Below, in pieces: positions 52,222-60,806 of a stretch of 64,000 nt of DNA. How positions within the stretch are numbered: position 1 is the stretch's first letter; every line of letters starts with the position of its first letter. This DNA comes from Nonomuraea fuscirosea (lineage in GTDB: Bacteria > Actinomycetota > Actinomycetes > Streptosporangiales > Streptosporangiaceae), in the NCBI RefSeq assembly GCF_003001935.1, contig NZ_PVNG01000004.1, forward strand, positions 537,578 to 601,577, read 5' to 3'. The translations under genes were made by a program, and so were the position numbers. The notes under the pieces are model-generated. The model was not told the DNA's origin. It did not search any database and saw only the letters and a list, made by a program, of their open reading frames with translations.

Positions 52222-52229
52222 GATGTTTC

Positions 52230-53285
52230 CTAGCTGACCTTCCAGCTCGTCCAGCGCTTGGTGACCATGTCGGTGTTCTTGATCCACCACGGCTTGTCCT
52301 GCTCCAGCAGGGTGCCGCGGTCGGGCAGGAACGCGTTGAACGTCTTCTGCACGTCGCTGTAGCCGATCTTGTCGATGTCGACGTCGGCGCGGGCGGGCGC
52401 GGTCCCGGTCAGCTTGGCGTACGCCTCGGCCTGGGCCGGCTCGGTGATGAAGGCGAGGGCCTTCTGCGCCAGCGCCTTGTTGGGCGAGCCCTTGGGGATC
52501 ACCAGGGCGCCGATGTCGGTGGTGGTGAAGTCCCAGACCGGCTTGAGGTTGGCGCCGCTCTGGGAGGTGACGATGGTGCGCGCCGTGACGGTGAGGACCA
52601 TCGAGCCCTGGCGGTCCACCATCATCTGCTGCACGGCGCCGTAGCTGGGCGCGAACACCAGGGAGGACTTGATGGTGTCGAGCTTGCGCAACGCGCGCTC
52701 CAGGTCGAGCGGGTAGACCTGGTCGGGCGCCACGCCGTCGGCCACGAGCGCGGCTTCGAGCAGGCCGGACTTGGGGTAGTCCTGGACGATCCGCTTGCCC
52801 GGGAAGCGCTTGACGTCGAAGAAGTCGGCGATCTTGGTGGGCTGCTCGCCCTTGAAGAGGTCGGCGTTGTAGCTGAAGACGTTGGCGTAGCGGTAGGTCG
52901 GCACGAAGCAGTCGTGGGTCGTGCCGGGCGGGAACTTGCCGCGGTCCAGCGCCGGGTCGTCCAGCTTCTCGTACTGCTGCCCGCAGTAGGCGCCGGCGTA
53001 GATCCAGCTCATGTTGGCCAGGTCCCACGTGGTCCTGCCCGCCGCGACCATGGCCTTGACCTGGGAGGCGTCGGCGGGGCTGACGTTGGCGAACGTCGTG
53101 CCCGTCTTGGCGGTGAACGGCTCCTGCAGCGCCTTCTTCTCATCCTCCTGGAACTGGCCGCCCGTACTGGCCCAGGTGAGGCTCTTGGACGCGCCGGCCG
53201 TCGAGTCGGCGCCGGAGCCGCAGGCCGCCGTGGCGGCCACCAGCGTGGCGGTGGCGAGCAGGGGGCGAAGATATCTGTGCCTCAT
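52230..53285 (-). CDS. ABC transporter substrate-binding lipoprotein, PotD-like
   Basis: 351 aa. Lipoprotein signal (MRHRYLRPLLATATLVAATA, then AC). SBP fold of the polyamine/thiamine/phosphonate class: LTWASTGGQFQEDEKKALQEPF, WDLANMSWIYAGAY, RYANVFSYNADLF, FDVKRFPGKRIVQDY, LVIPKGSPNKALAQKALAFI. The polyamine-binding acidic/aromatic residues cannot be checked without a structure, so the ligand is unknown. First gene of the leftward catabolic operon, 118 bases downstream of the IclR gene. Confidence 0.9.
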   Translation of the reverse strand: MRHRYLRPLLATATLVAATAACGSGADSTAGASKSLTWASTGGQFQEDEKKALQEPFTAKTGTTFANVSPADASQVKAMVAAGRTTWDLANMSWIYAGAYCGQQYEKLDDPALDRGKFPPGTTHDCFVPTYRYANVFSYNADLFKGEQPTKIADFFDVKRFPGKRIVQDYPKSGLLEAALVADGVAPDQVYPLDLERALRKLDTIKSSLVFAPSYGAVQQMMVDRQGSMVLTVTARTIVTSQSGANLKPVWDFTTTDIGALVIPKGSPNKALAQKALAFITEPAQAEAYAKLTGTAPARADVDIDKIGYSDVQKTFNAFLPDRGTLLEQDKPWWIKNTDMVTKRWTSWKVS

Positions 53286-53304
53286 GTGATGTGCCTTTCT
53301 TGAG

Positions 53305-53341
53305 GGGAGAGCCGTGACGGCCGGGGGATGTCGCGGCTCCC
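53305..53341 (-). promoter_or_regulatory. Hairpin in the leader of the binding-protein gene
   Basis: Gggagagccg and cggctccc can pair over eight bases with one bulge. It lies between the IclR stop and the start of the binding-protein gene, 20 bases before it; could end IclR transcription or attenuate read-through into the transport operon. Confidence 0.35.
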
Positions 53342-53403
53342 GGTTCCACCCCCGTCACTACCGCCGCCGGACTGAGGCCGGTCGGGGTGCGGAGAGCGGT
53401 CGA

Positions 53404-54162
53404 TCACTCTCCCGCGCGCTCGAACGAGGCGCGTAATGCCTGGTTGATCGCCTGCGCGCCTTCGCGCAGGGTCATCACCACGTCGCTGTCGTCCTCCTCG
53501 GGGACGAGCTGGGTCACGCCGATCACCGCGATGGCGGCCACGACGCGGTCGGCCGCGTCCCTGACGGGGACCGCCACGGCGCGGACGCCTTCGGAGGCGC
53601 TGGAGCGGATGGCGACGCCCGTCCTGCGGACCTCCTCCAGGTTGTCGGCCTCCAGCGAGAGGTCCACCGCCTCCTTGCGGAAGTGGTAGAAGGACTGGTC
53701 GTGGAAGGCGCGGAACACGCAGTCCTGCGCCGTTCCCCGCCTCAGGGTGCTGCCGTTCCTTATCGAGACGTGGGCCGTGCGGCTGCTGTCCTCGTGGACC
53801 TGGGCCACGACCGCCTGACGGCCGTTCCAGATCGTCAGGACGGCGGTGTGCCGGACTCTCAAACTGATCTGCTCCAGGATCGGGCGGGCCACGTTCACGA
53901 CCCCCAGCCGCGACAGCGCCATCGTGCCGAGCTCGGCCAGCAGCGGCCCGAACTCGTAGCGGTTGCGGTCACGGCGCTGGAGCAGGCCGTGGTTCTCCAT
54001 CGAGGCCAGGTAACGGTGCGCCGTGGATTTGCCCACTCTGAGCTCCTGCGCGGCCGACACCAGGTCGATGGTCCCTGCCTCGCCCAGCAGCCGCAGCAGC
54101 TGAACGACGCGAGCGACGACCTGAAGGTCTCCGCTGGGGATCTCGGGGGTGTTGGTGCTCAC
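53404..54162 (-). CDS. IclR-family transcriptional regulator of the catabolic cluster
   Basis: 252 aa from the GTG at 54162 (GGGAGGACC ahead). Winged helix at about 12-75: VVARVVQLLRLLGEAGTIDL, SAAQELRVGKSTAHRYLASM, LLQRRDRNRYEFGP. IclR ligand domain follows (LTIWNGRQAVVAQVHEDSS, EEVRRTGVAIRSSASEGVRAV, VRDAADRVVAAIAVIG). It lies between the two divergent arms and reads with the transport arm; the 244-base gap to the aldolase gene holds repeated ccggact motifs. Members sense aromatic or other small acids and control catabolic genes. Confidence 0.93.
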   Translation of the reverse strand: MSTNTPEIPSGDLQVVARVVQLLRLLGEAGTIDLVSAAQELRVGKSTAHRYLASMENHGLLQRRDRNRYEFGPLLAELGTMALSRLGVVNVARPILEQISLRVRHTAVLTIWNGRQAVVAQVHEDSSRTAHVSIRNGSTLRRGTAQDCVFRAFHDQSFYHFRKEAVDLSLEADNLEEVRRTGVAIRSSASEGVRAVAVPVRDAADRVVAAIAVIGVTQLVPEEDDSDVVMTLREGAQAINQALRASFERAGE

Positions 54163-54181
54163 GTGCGGTCCTCCCGCCTGT

Positions 54182-54322
54182 AGTCCGGATCTGGCGCGTC
54201 CCGCATTGCGGAGCTTGCGTTCACGCATCCGGTACGCCGGACTGTAGAACACGCCCTACCGGGGCCGTCAAGGTTTCTAGAGTATTTCGACTACGAGAAA
54301 GGTCCGTGTTCAGAACCGGACT
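54182..54322. promoter_or_regulatory. Divergent control region with three ccggact motifs
   Basis: Ccggact occurs at 54237-54243 and 54316-54322 and in inverse form (agtccgg) at 54182-54188. A tttct/agaaa dyad (54274-54300) lies between, and tcccgca-like blocks occur at 54199 and 54381. This is the only intergenic region serving both catabolic arms, so it should hold the IclR sites. Confidence 0.45.
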
Positions 54323-54406
54323 CTTGACGCACAGCACCCGAAAGCCTACCGTCGCCTCATCCCGCTTAACAGAACTCACATCCCGCAATGAGGGACAGGA
54401 GGATCC

Positions 54407-55171
54407 ATGCGTATGCTCCAACGGCTACGCGACACGGACACGTGCCTCGTCGGCACCTGGGTCAAGATCCCCGCGCTGGAGACGATCGAGCTTTTGGCCC
54501 GGGCCGGCTTCGACTTCGTGGTCGCCGACATGGAGCACAGCCCCATGACCCTGGAGTCGACCTACCGCGCGATCGTCGTCGCCCAGGGGCTCGGGATGCA
54601 CGCCCTCGTCCGCGTCCCCGACGCGGGCGGCAGCCACCTGCAGCGCGTCCTCGACGCGGGAGCCGACGGCATCCTCGTCCCGCATGTGACCGGTCCGGCC
54701 GACGCCGGGCGCGCCATGTCCGGCATGCTCTTCCCCCCGCGCGGCGACCGGGGCCTCGGCACCACCTCCCGCGCCGGCACCTGGGGGCTCGACGCCACCG
54801 CCGACTACGTCCGGCGCGGCGACGAGGAGACCCTGCGCATCCCGCAACTCGAAGACCTCAGCGCGCTGGAGCAGGCCGAGGAGATCCTCGACACCCCGGG
54901 ACTCAACGCCGCCTTCCTCGGCATGGGCGACCTGACCATGTCCACCGGGCTCAGCGCCACCGACCCGCTCCTCCAGCGGCACTCCGACAACCTGCTGAAG
55001 GCCGCCCGCGCCAGGAACATCCCGCTCGGCACCGCCTGCCGGGGCGCCGCCGCCGCCCGCGAGGCGGCCGGGCGCGGCTTCTCCTTCGTCATGATCGGCA
55101 ACGACGCGGGCATCTTCGGCTCCGCCGCCGCCGAGCTCCGCCGCGCCGCCGGCTCACTGCCCCGCGTCTGA
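54407..55171 (+). CDS. HpcH/HpaI-type class II aldolase
   Basis: 254 aa from the ATG at 54407 (aggagg at 54397-54402). Family marks: GTWVKIPALETIELLARAGFDF, VADMEHSPM (metal/substrate strand), ADGILVPHVTGP, FPPRGDRGLG (FPPxGxRG signature), PQLEDLSALEQAEEIL and FLGMGDLTMS. Members cleave 4-hydroxy-2-oxoacids to pyruvate and an aldehyde with a divalent metal. First gene of the rightward arm. A plausible final step of the pathway. Confidence 0.9.
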   Translation: MRMLQRLRDTDTCLVGTWVKIPALETIELLARAGFDFVVADMEHSPMTLESTYRAIVVAQGLGMHALVRVPDAGGSHLQRVLDAGADGILVPHVTGPADAGRAMSGMLFPPRGDRGLGTTSRAGTWGLDATADYVRRGDEETLRIPQLEDLSALEQAEEILDTPGLNAAFLGMGDLTMSTGLSATDPLLQRHSDNLLKAARARNIPLGTACRGAAAAREAAGRGFSFVMIGNDAGIFGSAAAELRRAAGSLPRV

Positions 55172-55247
55172 CGGCCGCACCCCCTCGGCTCGCCCCCGAC
55201 GCGTTCCTTTCCGACGTACGCGTCACGCCCCCACGAGAGGACCAGCA

Positions 55248-56168
55248 ATGCCCTACGACCCGACCGACGCCCGCTCGGCACTGCCGACGGCGACCGCGCG
55301 GAAGCCGGCCGGCGCGCCCACGCCCGCGAGCCACGTCAAGTGGTACGACCTGCCGCCCGCCACGACGGACGGCGACACCCGCACCTGGTACGGCCGCAGC
55401 CAGCACCTGATCATCGGCTACACCGACCTCGTCACCCCGACCGGCTTCACCGTCCCGGCCACGCACGCCGACGAATGCGCCGTCCTCATGCCCGACCCCG
55501 GCACCTCCGCCACCGTCACGATCGACGGCAAGGCGACCGAGATCGGCGGCCAGACGCTCACCTTCATCCCGCCGGGCGCCGCCGACGTGCGCCTGTCCGG
55601 CACCGGCCGGGTCGTCACCCTCTTCACCGCCCGCTCCGGCGTGGCCCCCGGCCGGGCCGCCAACGAGGACGCCTACGCCGAGCCCCGCCCCGGCGTCGCC
55701 CCGCTGGTCAACTGGCCGGACCCGGTCGGCGGATTCCGGCTGCGCACCTACGACCTGGACGTGCCCGGCCTGGCCGACCCGCCGTTCCGCATCTTCCGGT
55801 GCACCTCGTTCATGGTGAACTTCACCCACCCGCGCACCGGGCCGCGCGACACCAGGCGCATGTCGCCGCACACCCACGACGACTTCGAGCAGTGCTCGCT
55901 CATCATCGACGGCACCTACACCCACCACCTGCGCTACGCCTGGACCACCGACCTGAGCCAGTGGCTCGACGACGAGCACGAGCAGTGCGGCAGCCCGTCG
56001 CTCACCGTCATCCCGCCCCCCGCCGAGCACACCAGCCAGGCCACCTCGGACGGCGTCAACCACCTGATCGACATCTTCTCCCCGCCACGCGCGGACTTCT
56101 CCCGCATGGACGGCTGGGTGCTGAACGCCGCCGACTACCCGATGCCCGGGGACGAGGCCACCGCATGA
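55248..56168 (+). CDS. Bicupin-like protein
   Basis: 306 aa. Two cupin halves: the first around GFTVPATHADECAVLMPD and GGQTLTFIPPGAADVRL, the second with metal-site MSPHTHDDFEQCSLIIDGTY and SLTVIPPPAEHTSQA, closing DGVNHLIDIFSPPRADFS. The second half retains His-His-Glu type ligands (HTHDDFEQ). Dioxygenases, decarboxylases and isomerases of the cupin fold share this form, so the reaction is unknown. ATGA overlap with the CMD gene after it. Confidence 0.8.
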   Translation: MPYDPTDARSALPTATARKPAGAPTPASHVKWYDLPPATTDGDTRTWYGRSQHLIIGYTDLVTPTGFTVPATHADECAVLMPDPGTSATVTIDGKATEIGGQTLTFIPPGAADVRLSGTGRVVTLFTARSGVAPGRAANEDAYAEPRPGVAPLVNWPDPVGGFRLRTYDLDVPGLADPPFRIFRCTSFMVNFTHPRTGPRDTRRMSPHTHDDFEQCSLIIDGTYTHHLRYAWTTDLSQWLDDEHEQCGSPSLTVIPPPAEHTSQATSDGVNHLIDIFSPPRADFSRMDGWVLNAADYPMPGDEATA

Positions 56169-56740
56169 GCAGGATCGCCCCCATAGGCCCCGACGAGCTC
56201 GACGCCCGGCAGTGGCGCATCTACGACGCCCTGGTCAACGGCCGGCGCGCGGCCCAGCCCAGGCCGTTCCCCATCGTGGACGAGCAGGGCGCGCTGACCG
56301 GGCCGTGCAACGCCTGGCTGCTCAACTCCGCCATCGGCAGCGCGTTCGAGCAGCTCGGCGCGGCCGTCCGGTTCGAGATCTCGCTGACCGCCCGGGAGCG
56401 CGAGATCACCATCCTCAGCGTCGCCCAGCACCGCGACAGCCCCTACGAGCTGTACGCCCACCGGCTGGCCGGCCCCGCGGCGGGACTGTCGGAGCAGCAG
56501 GTCGAGGCGCTGTGCGCGGGCGAGGACCCCGGCTTCGCCGACGAGCGCGAACGCGTCGTGCTGGACACCGCCCGCCTCCTGCTGCGCACGGGCGCCCTCG
56601 ACGACGCCGCCTACCAGCGGGCCGTCGAGACCCTCGGCACGCCCGGCCTGTTCGAGGTCACGGTGATCGTCGGCTGGTACAACCACCTGGCCACACAGCT
56701 GGCCGTGTTCGACGTCCGGCCGCCGGCCGAGACCGCCTGA
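56165..56740 (+). CDS. Carboxymuconolactone-decarboxylase-family protein (CMD)
   Basis: 191 aa from the ATG at 56165. CMD core LTAREREITILSVAQHRDSPYELYAHRLA, then GLSEQQVEALCAGEDPGF, and VTVIVGWYNHLATQLAVF. The CxxC/CxxH redox pair of AhpD-like members is absent, so not a peroxidase. Part of the coupled rightward operon. Confidence 0.85.
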   Translation: MSRIAPIGPDELDARQWRIYDALVNGRRAAQPRPFPIVDEQGALTGPCNAWLLNSAIGSAFEQLGAAVRFEISLTAREREITILSVAQHRDSPYELYAHRLAGPAAGLSEQQVEALCAGEDPGFADERERVVLDTARLLLRTGALDDAAYQRAVETLGTPGLFEVTVIVGWYNHLATQLAVFDVRPPAETA

Positions 56741-56761
56741 ACGGAAGCGAGGGAACAACGC

Positions 56762-58252
56762 GTGCCCGGAGGAACGCCCAGCGAGGTCGCGATCATCGGT
56801 GGCGGCTTCGGCGGCATCGCCGCGGCCGTCAAGCTCCAGCGGGCCGGGATCAACGACTTCACCGTCTTCGAACAGTCGCCCGCCCCCGGCGGCACCTGGT
56901 GGGACAACCGCTACCCCGGCTGCGAGGTGGACATCCCCTCACACGCCTACAGCTTCTCCTTCATGCCCTACGACTGGCCGCGCACCCACGCCACCCAGCC
57001 GGAGCTGCAGAAGTACGCCGAGGCCGTGGTCGACCGCTTCGGGCTGCGCTCCCGGTTCCGCTTCGGCGTCACGATCAGGTCGGTCGCCTGGGACGAGAGC
57101 GCCGCGCTGTACGTGGTCACCACCGATGACGGCGAGCAGCACCGGTTCCGCTTCGTGATCAGCGCCGTCGGGCTGCTGAACGTGCCCCGCTACCCGTCCT
57201 GGCCCGGCCTGGACGAGTTCGGCGGCGTCTCCTTCCACACCGCCCGCTGGGACGCCGGCGTGGAGCTGACCGGCAAACGCGTCGCCGTCGTCGGCACCGG
57301 CTCCACCGCGGTGCAGATCGTGCCCGCCATCGCCCCGGACGTCGAGCGGCTGGAGGTCTTCCAGCGCGAGCCCGGCTGGGTCGAGCCCAAGGGCGAGCGC
57401 GCCTTCACCCCCGCGGAACGGGCCCGCTTCCGGCGGCTGCCCGGCTGGCGCCGCCTCTACCGGCTCAAGCTCTTCCACACCTCGATGCGGCGCTTCAAGG
57501 CCTACGACGCTCAGGGCCGCGAACAACGCAGGATGCGCGAGGTGTGCCTGCGCTACATCGAGACCGCCGTCCACGACCCGGCCGTCCGCGCGGCCGTCAC
57601 CCCCTCCTACCCCTGGGGCTGCAAGCGCCCCATCTACGCCAGCGGCTTCTACCCGGCGCTCAACCGGCCCAACGTCGACCTGGTGCCGCACGCCGTCACC
57701 AAGGTCACCGAGAAGGGAGTGGTCGACGACCAGGGCGTCGAGCACCCGGTGGACGTGCTCATCCTCAGTACCGGCTTCCAGCCCACCCGCTTCCTGTCCG
57801 GCTTCACCGTCACCGGCCGGCGCGGCGTGGAGATCCAGGAGTTCTGGGGCGAGCGCCCCCGCGCCTTCCTCGGCGTGACCGTCCCCGGCTTCCCCAACTT
57901 CTTCATCATGTACGGCCCCAACACCAACGGCGGCTTCTCCATCATCGCCCAGCTCGAACGCCAGGCCGAGATCGCCGTCCGCGCCATCCGCCGGGCCCGC
58001 CGCGCCGGCGCCGCCCGGGTCGACACCCGCGAGCGCACCCTCGACCGCTACGTGCGCTGGGTGGACCGCCAGCTCGCCGGCCACGCCTCGGCCATGGACG
58101 CCGGCTGCAACAACTACTACCACTCACCCTCGGGCGCGAACGTCACCCAGTGGCCCCGCACCCACTTCGTCTACTACCTGCTGTGCCGCACGCTGCCGGC
58201 ATTCGGCCTGGTCTACCAGGGCCGGCGCACGGCACCCGGAAGGACATCATGA
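56762..58252 (+). CDS. Flavin monooxygenase, Baeyer-Villiger type
   Basis: 496 aa from the GTG at 56762. FAD site IIGGGFGGIAAAV (residues 11-23), NADPH site VVGTGSTAVQIVP, and the Baeyer-Villiger fingerprint F-x-G-x-x-x-H-x-x-x-W-D, here FGGVSFHTARWD starting at Phe153; the more usual form ends in W-P. PGGTWWDNRYPGCEVDIPSH is typical of cyclohexanone and steroid type BVMOs. Inserts oxygen beside a ketone to give an ester or lactone. The ATGA overlap with the SDR gene suggests the pair acts in sequence: alcohol to ketone, ketone to lactone. Confidence 0.92.
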   Translation: MPGGTPSEVAIIGGGFGGIAAAVKLQRAGINDFTVFEQSPAPGGTWWDNRYPGCEVDIPSHAYSFSFMPYDWPRTHATQPELQKYAEAVVDRFGLRSRFRFGVTIRSVAWDESAALYVVTTDDGEQHRFRFVISAVGLLNVPRYPSWPGLDEFGGVSFHTARWDAGVELTGKRVAVVGTGSTAVQIVPAIAPDVERLEVFQREPGWVEPKGERAFTPAERARFRRLPGWRRLYRLKLFHTSMRRFKAYDAQGREQRRMREVCLRYIETAVHDPAVRAAVTPSYPWGCKRPIYASGFYPALNRPNVDLVPHAVTKVTEKGVVDDQGVEHPVDVLILSTGFQPTRFLSGFTVTGRRGVEIQEFWGERPRAFLGVTVPGFPNFFIMYGPNTNGGFSIIAQLERQAEIAVRAIRRARRAGAARVDTRERTLDRYVRWVDRQLAGHASAMDAGCNNYYHSPSGANVTQWPRTHFVYYLLCRTLPAFGLVYQGRRTAPGRTS

Positions 58253-59103
58253 CCAGCAGATTCGACGGCGCCGTCGCCGTCGTCACCGGGGCCGCCTCCG
58301 GCATCGGCGCGGCCACCGCCGAGCTGCTGTCGCGCGAAGGCGCGTCGGTCGTCGTGGTGGACGTCGAGCTGGAAGGGGCCGAGCGGGTCGCCGACGGCCT
58401 CCCGGGCCCGGCGCTCGTGGTCAAGGCCGACGTGTCCGACCCCGGCGACACCGACGCCTACCTGGCCGCCGCCGTCGCCCGCTTCGGCCGGGTCGACCTG
58501 CACCACCTCAACGCCGGCATCGTCGGCACCTTCGACCGGCTGCCCGAGATCCGCGTCGCCGACTTCGACCGGGTCGTGGCGGTCAACCTGCGCGGCGCCT
58601 TCCTCGGCGTGCGCGCCGCCTTCCGCCAGTACGCCGAGCAGGGCGGCGGCGGGGCCATCGTGCTCACCGCCTCCATCGCCAGCCTGCGCGGCAGCCACGA
58701 TCTGCTGCCGTACGAGTCGTCCAAGCACGGCGTGCTCGGCGTGATGCGCGGGGCCGCCATGTACGGCGGCCCGCAGGGCGTGCGGGTCAACGCCGTGGCC
58801 CCCGGGCTCGTCCCCACCGGGCTGTTCACCGGCGCGGCGGGCAAGCCGGGCGCCGGCGACGACATCAGGCGGCGCGGCACCACCGTCCCGCAGCGGCGCA
58901 CCGGCACACCGGAGGAGGTCGCCGCCGCGGTGGCCTTCCTGCTCAGCCCCGAGGCCTCCTACATCAACGGCGAGGTGCTGTCCGTGGACGGCGGCTCGGC
59001 CTGGGTCAACACCGTCCGCCCCGGCGGCGGCGCCGGCGCGTGGGACCCGTCCGCCGTGGACGAGGCCGCCCGCGTCATCACCGCGAAGGAGAACGGCTCA
59101 TGA
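58249..59103 (+). CDS. Short-chain dehydrogenase/reductase (catabolic cluster, rightward arm)
   Basis: 284 aa from the ATG at 58249. TGAASGIG motif, acidic VVVDVELEG (NAD), LHHLNAGIVG, Ser in TASIASLRG, active site YESSKHG. The C-terminal WVNTVRPGGGAGAW and many internal blocks (GVLGVMRGAAMYGGPQGVRV) match the SDR at 46804-47634, so the two are close paralogues placed in opposite arms. Overlaps both neighbours by ATGA. Confidence 0.92.
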   Translation: MTSRFDGAVAVVTGAASGIGAATAELLSREGASVVVVDVELEGAERVADGLPGPALVVKADVSDPGDTDAYLAAAVARFGRVDLHHLNAGIVGTFDRLPEIRVADFDRVVAVNLRGAFLGVRAAFRQYAEQGGGGAIVLTASIASLRGSHDLLPYESSKHGVLGVMRGAAMYGGPQGVRVNAVAPGLVPTGLFTGAAGKPGAGDDIRRRGTTVPQRRTGTPEEVAAAVAFLLSPEASYINGEVLSVDGGSAWVNTVRPGGGAGAWDPSAVDEAARVITAKENGS

Positions 59104-59990
59104 TCGGCTTCGTCGGCCTGGGGAACATGGGCGGCCGCATCGCCCGCCGCCTCACCGCCGCCGGGCACTCCGTCCTCGGCCACGACCCGGCGCCCGGCGC
59201 GGCGGAGAAGGCGGGCGCGACCCCCGCCGCCACCGTCGCCGAGGTCGGCCGCGACGCCGAGCTGATCCTGCTGTCGCTGCCCGACAGCAAGGTCGTGGAG
59301 TCGGTGGTGCTCGGCGACGACGGCCTGCTCGCCCACGCCAGGAAGGGGCAGGTCATCGTCGACCTGAGCACCGCCGCCCCCGGCTCCACCCGCCGCCTGG
59401 CCGGCCTGCTGGCCGCAGAAGGAGCCCGCCTCATCGACGCCGGCGTCTCCGGCGGCGCCGCCGCGGCCGAACGCGGCACCCTCACGATCATGGCCGGCGG
59501 CGAGCGGGAGGAGATCGAGCGGATCACCCCGATCCTGGAGACGTTCGCCCAGAAGATCTTCCACATGGGCGGCCCCGGCACCGGGCACTCCGCCAAACTG
59601 CTCAACAACTTCCTCAACGCGGTCAGCCTGGCCGCCACCAGCGAGGTCATGATCGCCGGACGCAAGGCGGGGCTCGACCCGCACACCCTGCTCGACGTGC
59701 TCAACTCCTCCAGCGGCGCCAACTGGGCCACCGCCAACCGCTTCCCGCGCATCGTCGAGGGCGACTACCTGGAGGGCGGCCTGACCTCCACCCTCATGAC
59801 CAAGGACATCGTCCTGTACGTCGACCACCTGCGCGCGCTCGGCGTCCCCTCGCTCAACGCGGCCGGACCGCTGGCCAGCTTCGGCCTGGCCGCCAACCTC
59901 GGCTACGCCGACCAGATCAGCAACCGCGTGGTCGACGCCATCGGCGACGTCGCCGGCGGCGTCCGCGTCCACGACCACCAGGAGGACTGA
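59100..59990 (+). CDS. Beta-hydroxyacid dehydrogenase (3-hydroxyisobutyrate/tartronate-semialdehyde type)
   Basis: 296 aa from the ATG at 59100. Rossmann GLGNMGGRIA, the substrate motif DAGVSGGAAAA (usually DAPVSGG), the catalytic Lys166 in GTGHSAKLLNNFL, and NSSSGANWATANRFPR in the C-terminal domain. Oxidises or reduces a beta-hydroxy acid with NAD(P). One of two such enzymes in the operon (see 60803-61729). Confidence 0.92.
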   Translation: MIGFVGLGNMGGRIARRLTAAGHSVLGHDPAPGAAEKAGATPAATVAEVGRDAELILLSLPDSKVVESVVLGDDGLLAHARKGQVIVDLSTAAPGSTRRLAGLLAAEGARLIDAGVSGGAAAAERGTLTIMAGGEREEIERITPILETFAQKIFHMGGPGTGHSAKLLNNFLNAVSLAATSEVMIAGRKAGLDPHTLLDVLNSSSGANWATANRFPRIVEGDYLEGGLTSTLMTKDIVLYVDHLRALGVPSLNAAGPLASFGLAANLGYADQISNRVVDAIGDVAGGVRVHDHQED

Positions 59991-59991
59991 C

Positions 59992-60396
59992 GTGAAGATC
60001 GTCAGAGGACGCGCCGCGGACGCCGCCACCTCACTCCGATCCGACACCTTCACCGGCACCGTGTGGGCCGACCCGGTCCTGCCCGCCACCGACGGCACCA
60101 CCATCAACGTCGTCACCTTCGCTCCCGGCGCCAGAACCCACTGGCACGAGCACACCGGCGGCCAGATCCTCCAGGTCCTGGCCGGCCAGGGCTGGGTCTG
60201 CGCCGAGGGCGGGCCCGCCCGCCGCCTGCTGCCCGGCGACACCGTCTGGGTGCCGCCGGGCGAGCGCCACTGGCACGGCGCGAGCGAGACCACCCTGATG
60301 ACGCACACCGCCATCTCCATCGGCCCCACCCGCTGGCACGACGAGGTCGCCGCGGGTGACTACGCCCGCGCCCACAACATTGAGGAGTCCGCATGA
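59992..60396 (+). CDS. Single-domain cupin
   Basis: 134 aa from the GTG at 59992. Cupin_2 metal site: FAPGARTHWHEHTGGQILQ, GDTVWVPPGERHWHGASET. Starts two bases after the previous stop and ends in an ATGA overlap with the next CMD gene. The intact His set (HWHEH and HWHG) suggests a metal enzyme; reaction unknown. Cupins fused or adjacent to CMD proteins are common in ring-cleavage and quinone-lactone pathways. Confidence 0.88.
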   Translation: MKIVRGRAADAATSLRSDTFTGTVWADPVLPATDGTTINVVTFAPGARTHWHEHTGGQILQVLAGQGWVCAEGGPARRLLPGDTVWVPPGERHWHGASETTLMTHTAISIGPTRWHDEVAAGDYARAHNIEESA

Positions 60397-60806
60397 CCGA
60401 CACCGACGGCAAGGCCCAGGACCGCTTCGAGGCCGGCCTCGCCATGCGCAAGGCGGTGCTCGGCGCGGCCCACGTGGAGCGCTCGCTCGCCGCGGTGAGC
60501 GACTTCAGCCGGCCCGTGCAGGAACTGGTCACCGAGTACTGCTGGGGCGCCGTCTGGACCAGGGAGGGCCTGGATCGGCGTACCCGCAGCCTGCTCAACC
60601 TGGCCATGCTCACCGCGCTCAACCGCGGGCACGAGCTGTCGGTGCATGTACGCGGCGCGGTCGCCAACGGAGTCACGGAGACCGAGATCCAGGAGGCGCT
60701 GCTGCAGACGGCGATCTACGCCGGCGTGCCCGCGGCGCTGGAGGCGTTCCGCATCGCCGAGCGCACGCTCGGGGAGCTGCGCGCGGAAGGGGTGACGATC
60801 CCCTGA
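60393..60806 (+). CDS. Carboxymuconolactone-decarboxylase-family protein, PcaC-like
   Basis: 137 aa. Closest in form to 4-carboxymuconolactone decarboxylase: GLAMRKAVLGAAHVERSLAAV, EYCWGAVWTREGLDRRTRSL, LNLAMLTALNRGHELSVHVRGA, EIQEALLQTAIYAGVPAALEAF. No other protocatechuate-pathway gene is present, so the name pcaC is not given. Its stop overlaps the CTG that appears to start the next gene. Confidence 0.88.
   Translation: MTDTDGKAQDRFEAGLAMRKAVLGAAHVERSLAAVSDFSRPVQELVTEYCWGAVWTREGLDRRTRSLLNLAMLTALNRGHELSVHVRGAVANGVTETEIQEALLQTAIYAGVPAALEAFRIAERTLGELRAEGVTIP

Noticed and set aside
52230..53285. Naming the PotABCD-like system a spermidine/putrescine transporter
   Set aside because: The family also carries opines, phosphonates, iron and other solutes, and the setting is a catabolic operon; ligand left open.
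60393..60806. Calling the CMD protein PcaC of the protocatechuate pathway
   Set aside because: No protocatechuate dioxygenase, cycloisomerase or enol-lactone hydrolase is nearby; fold membership alone does not support that function.
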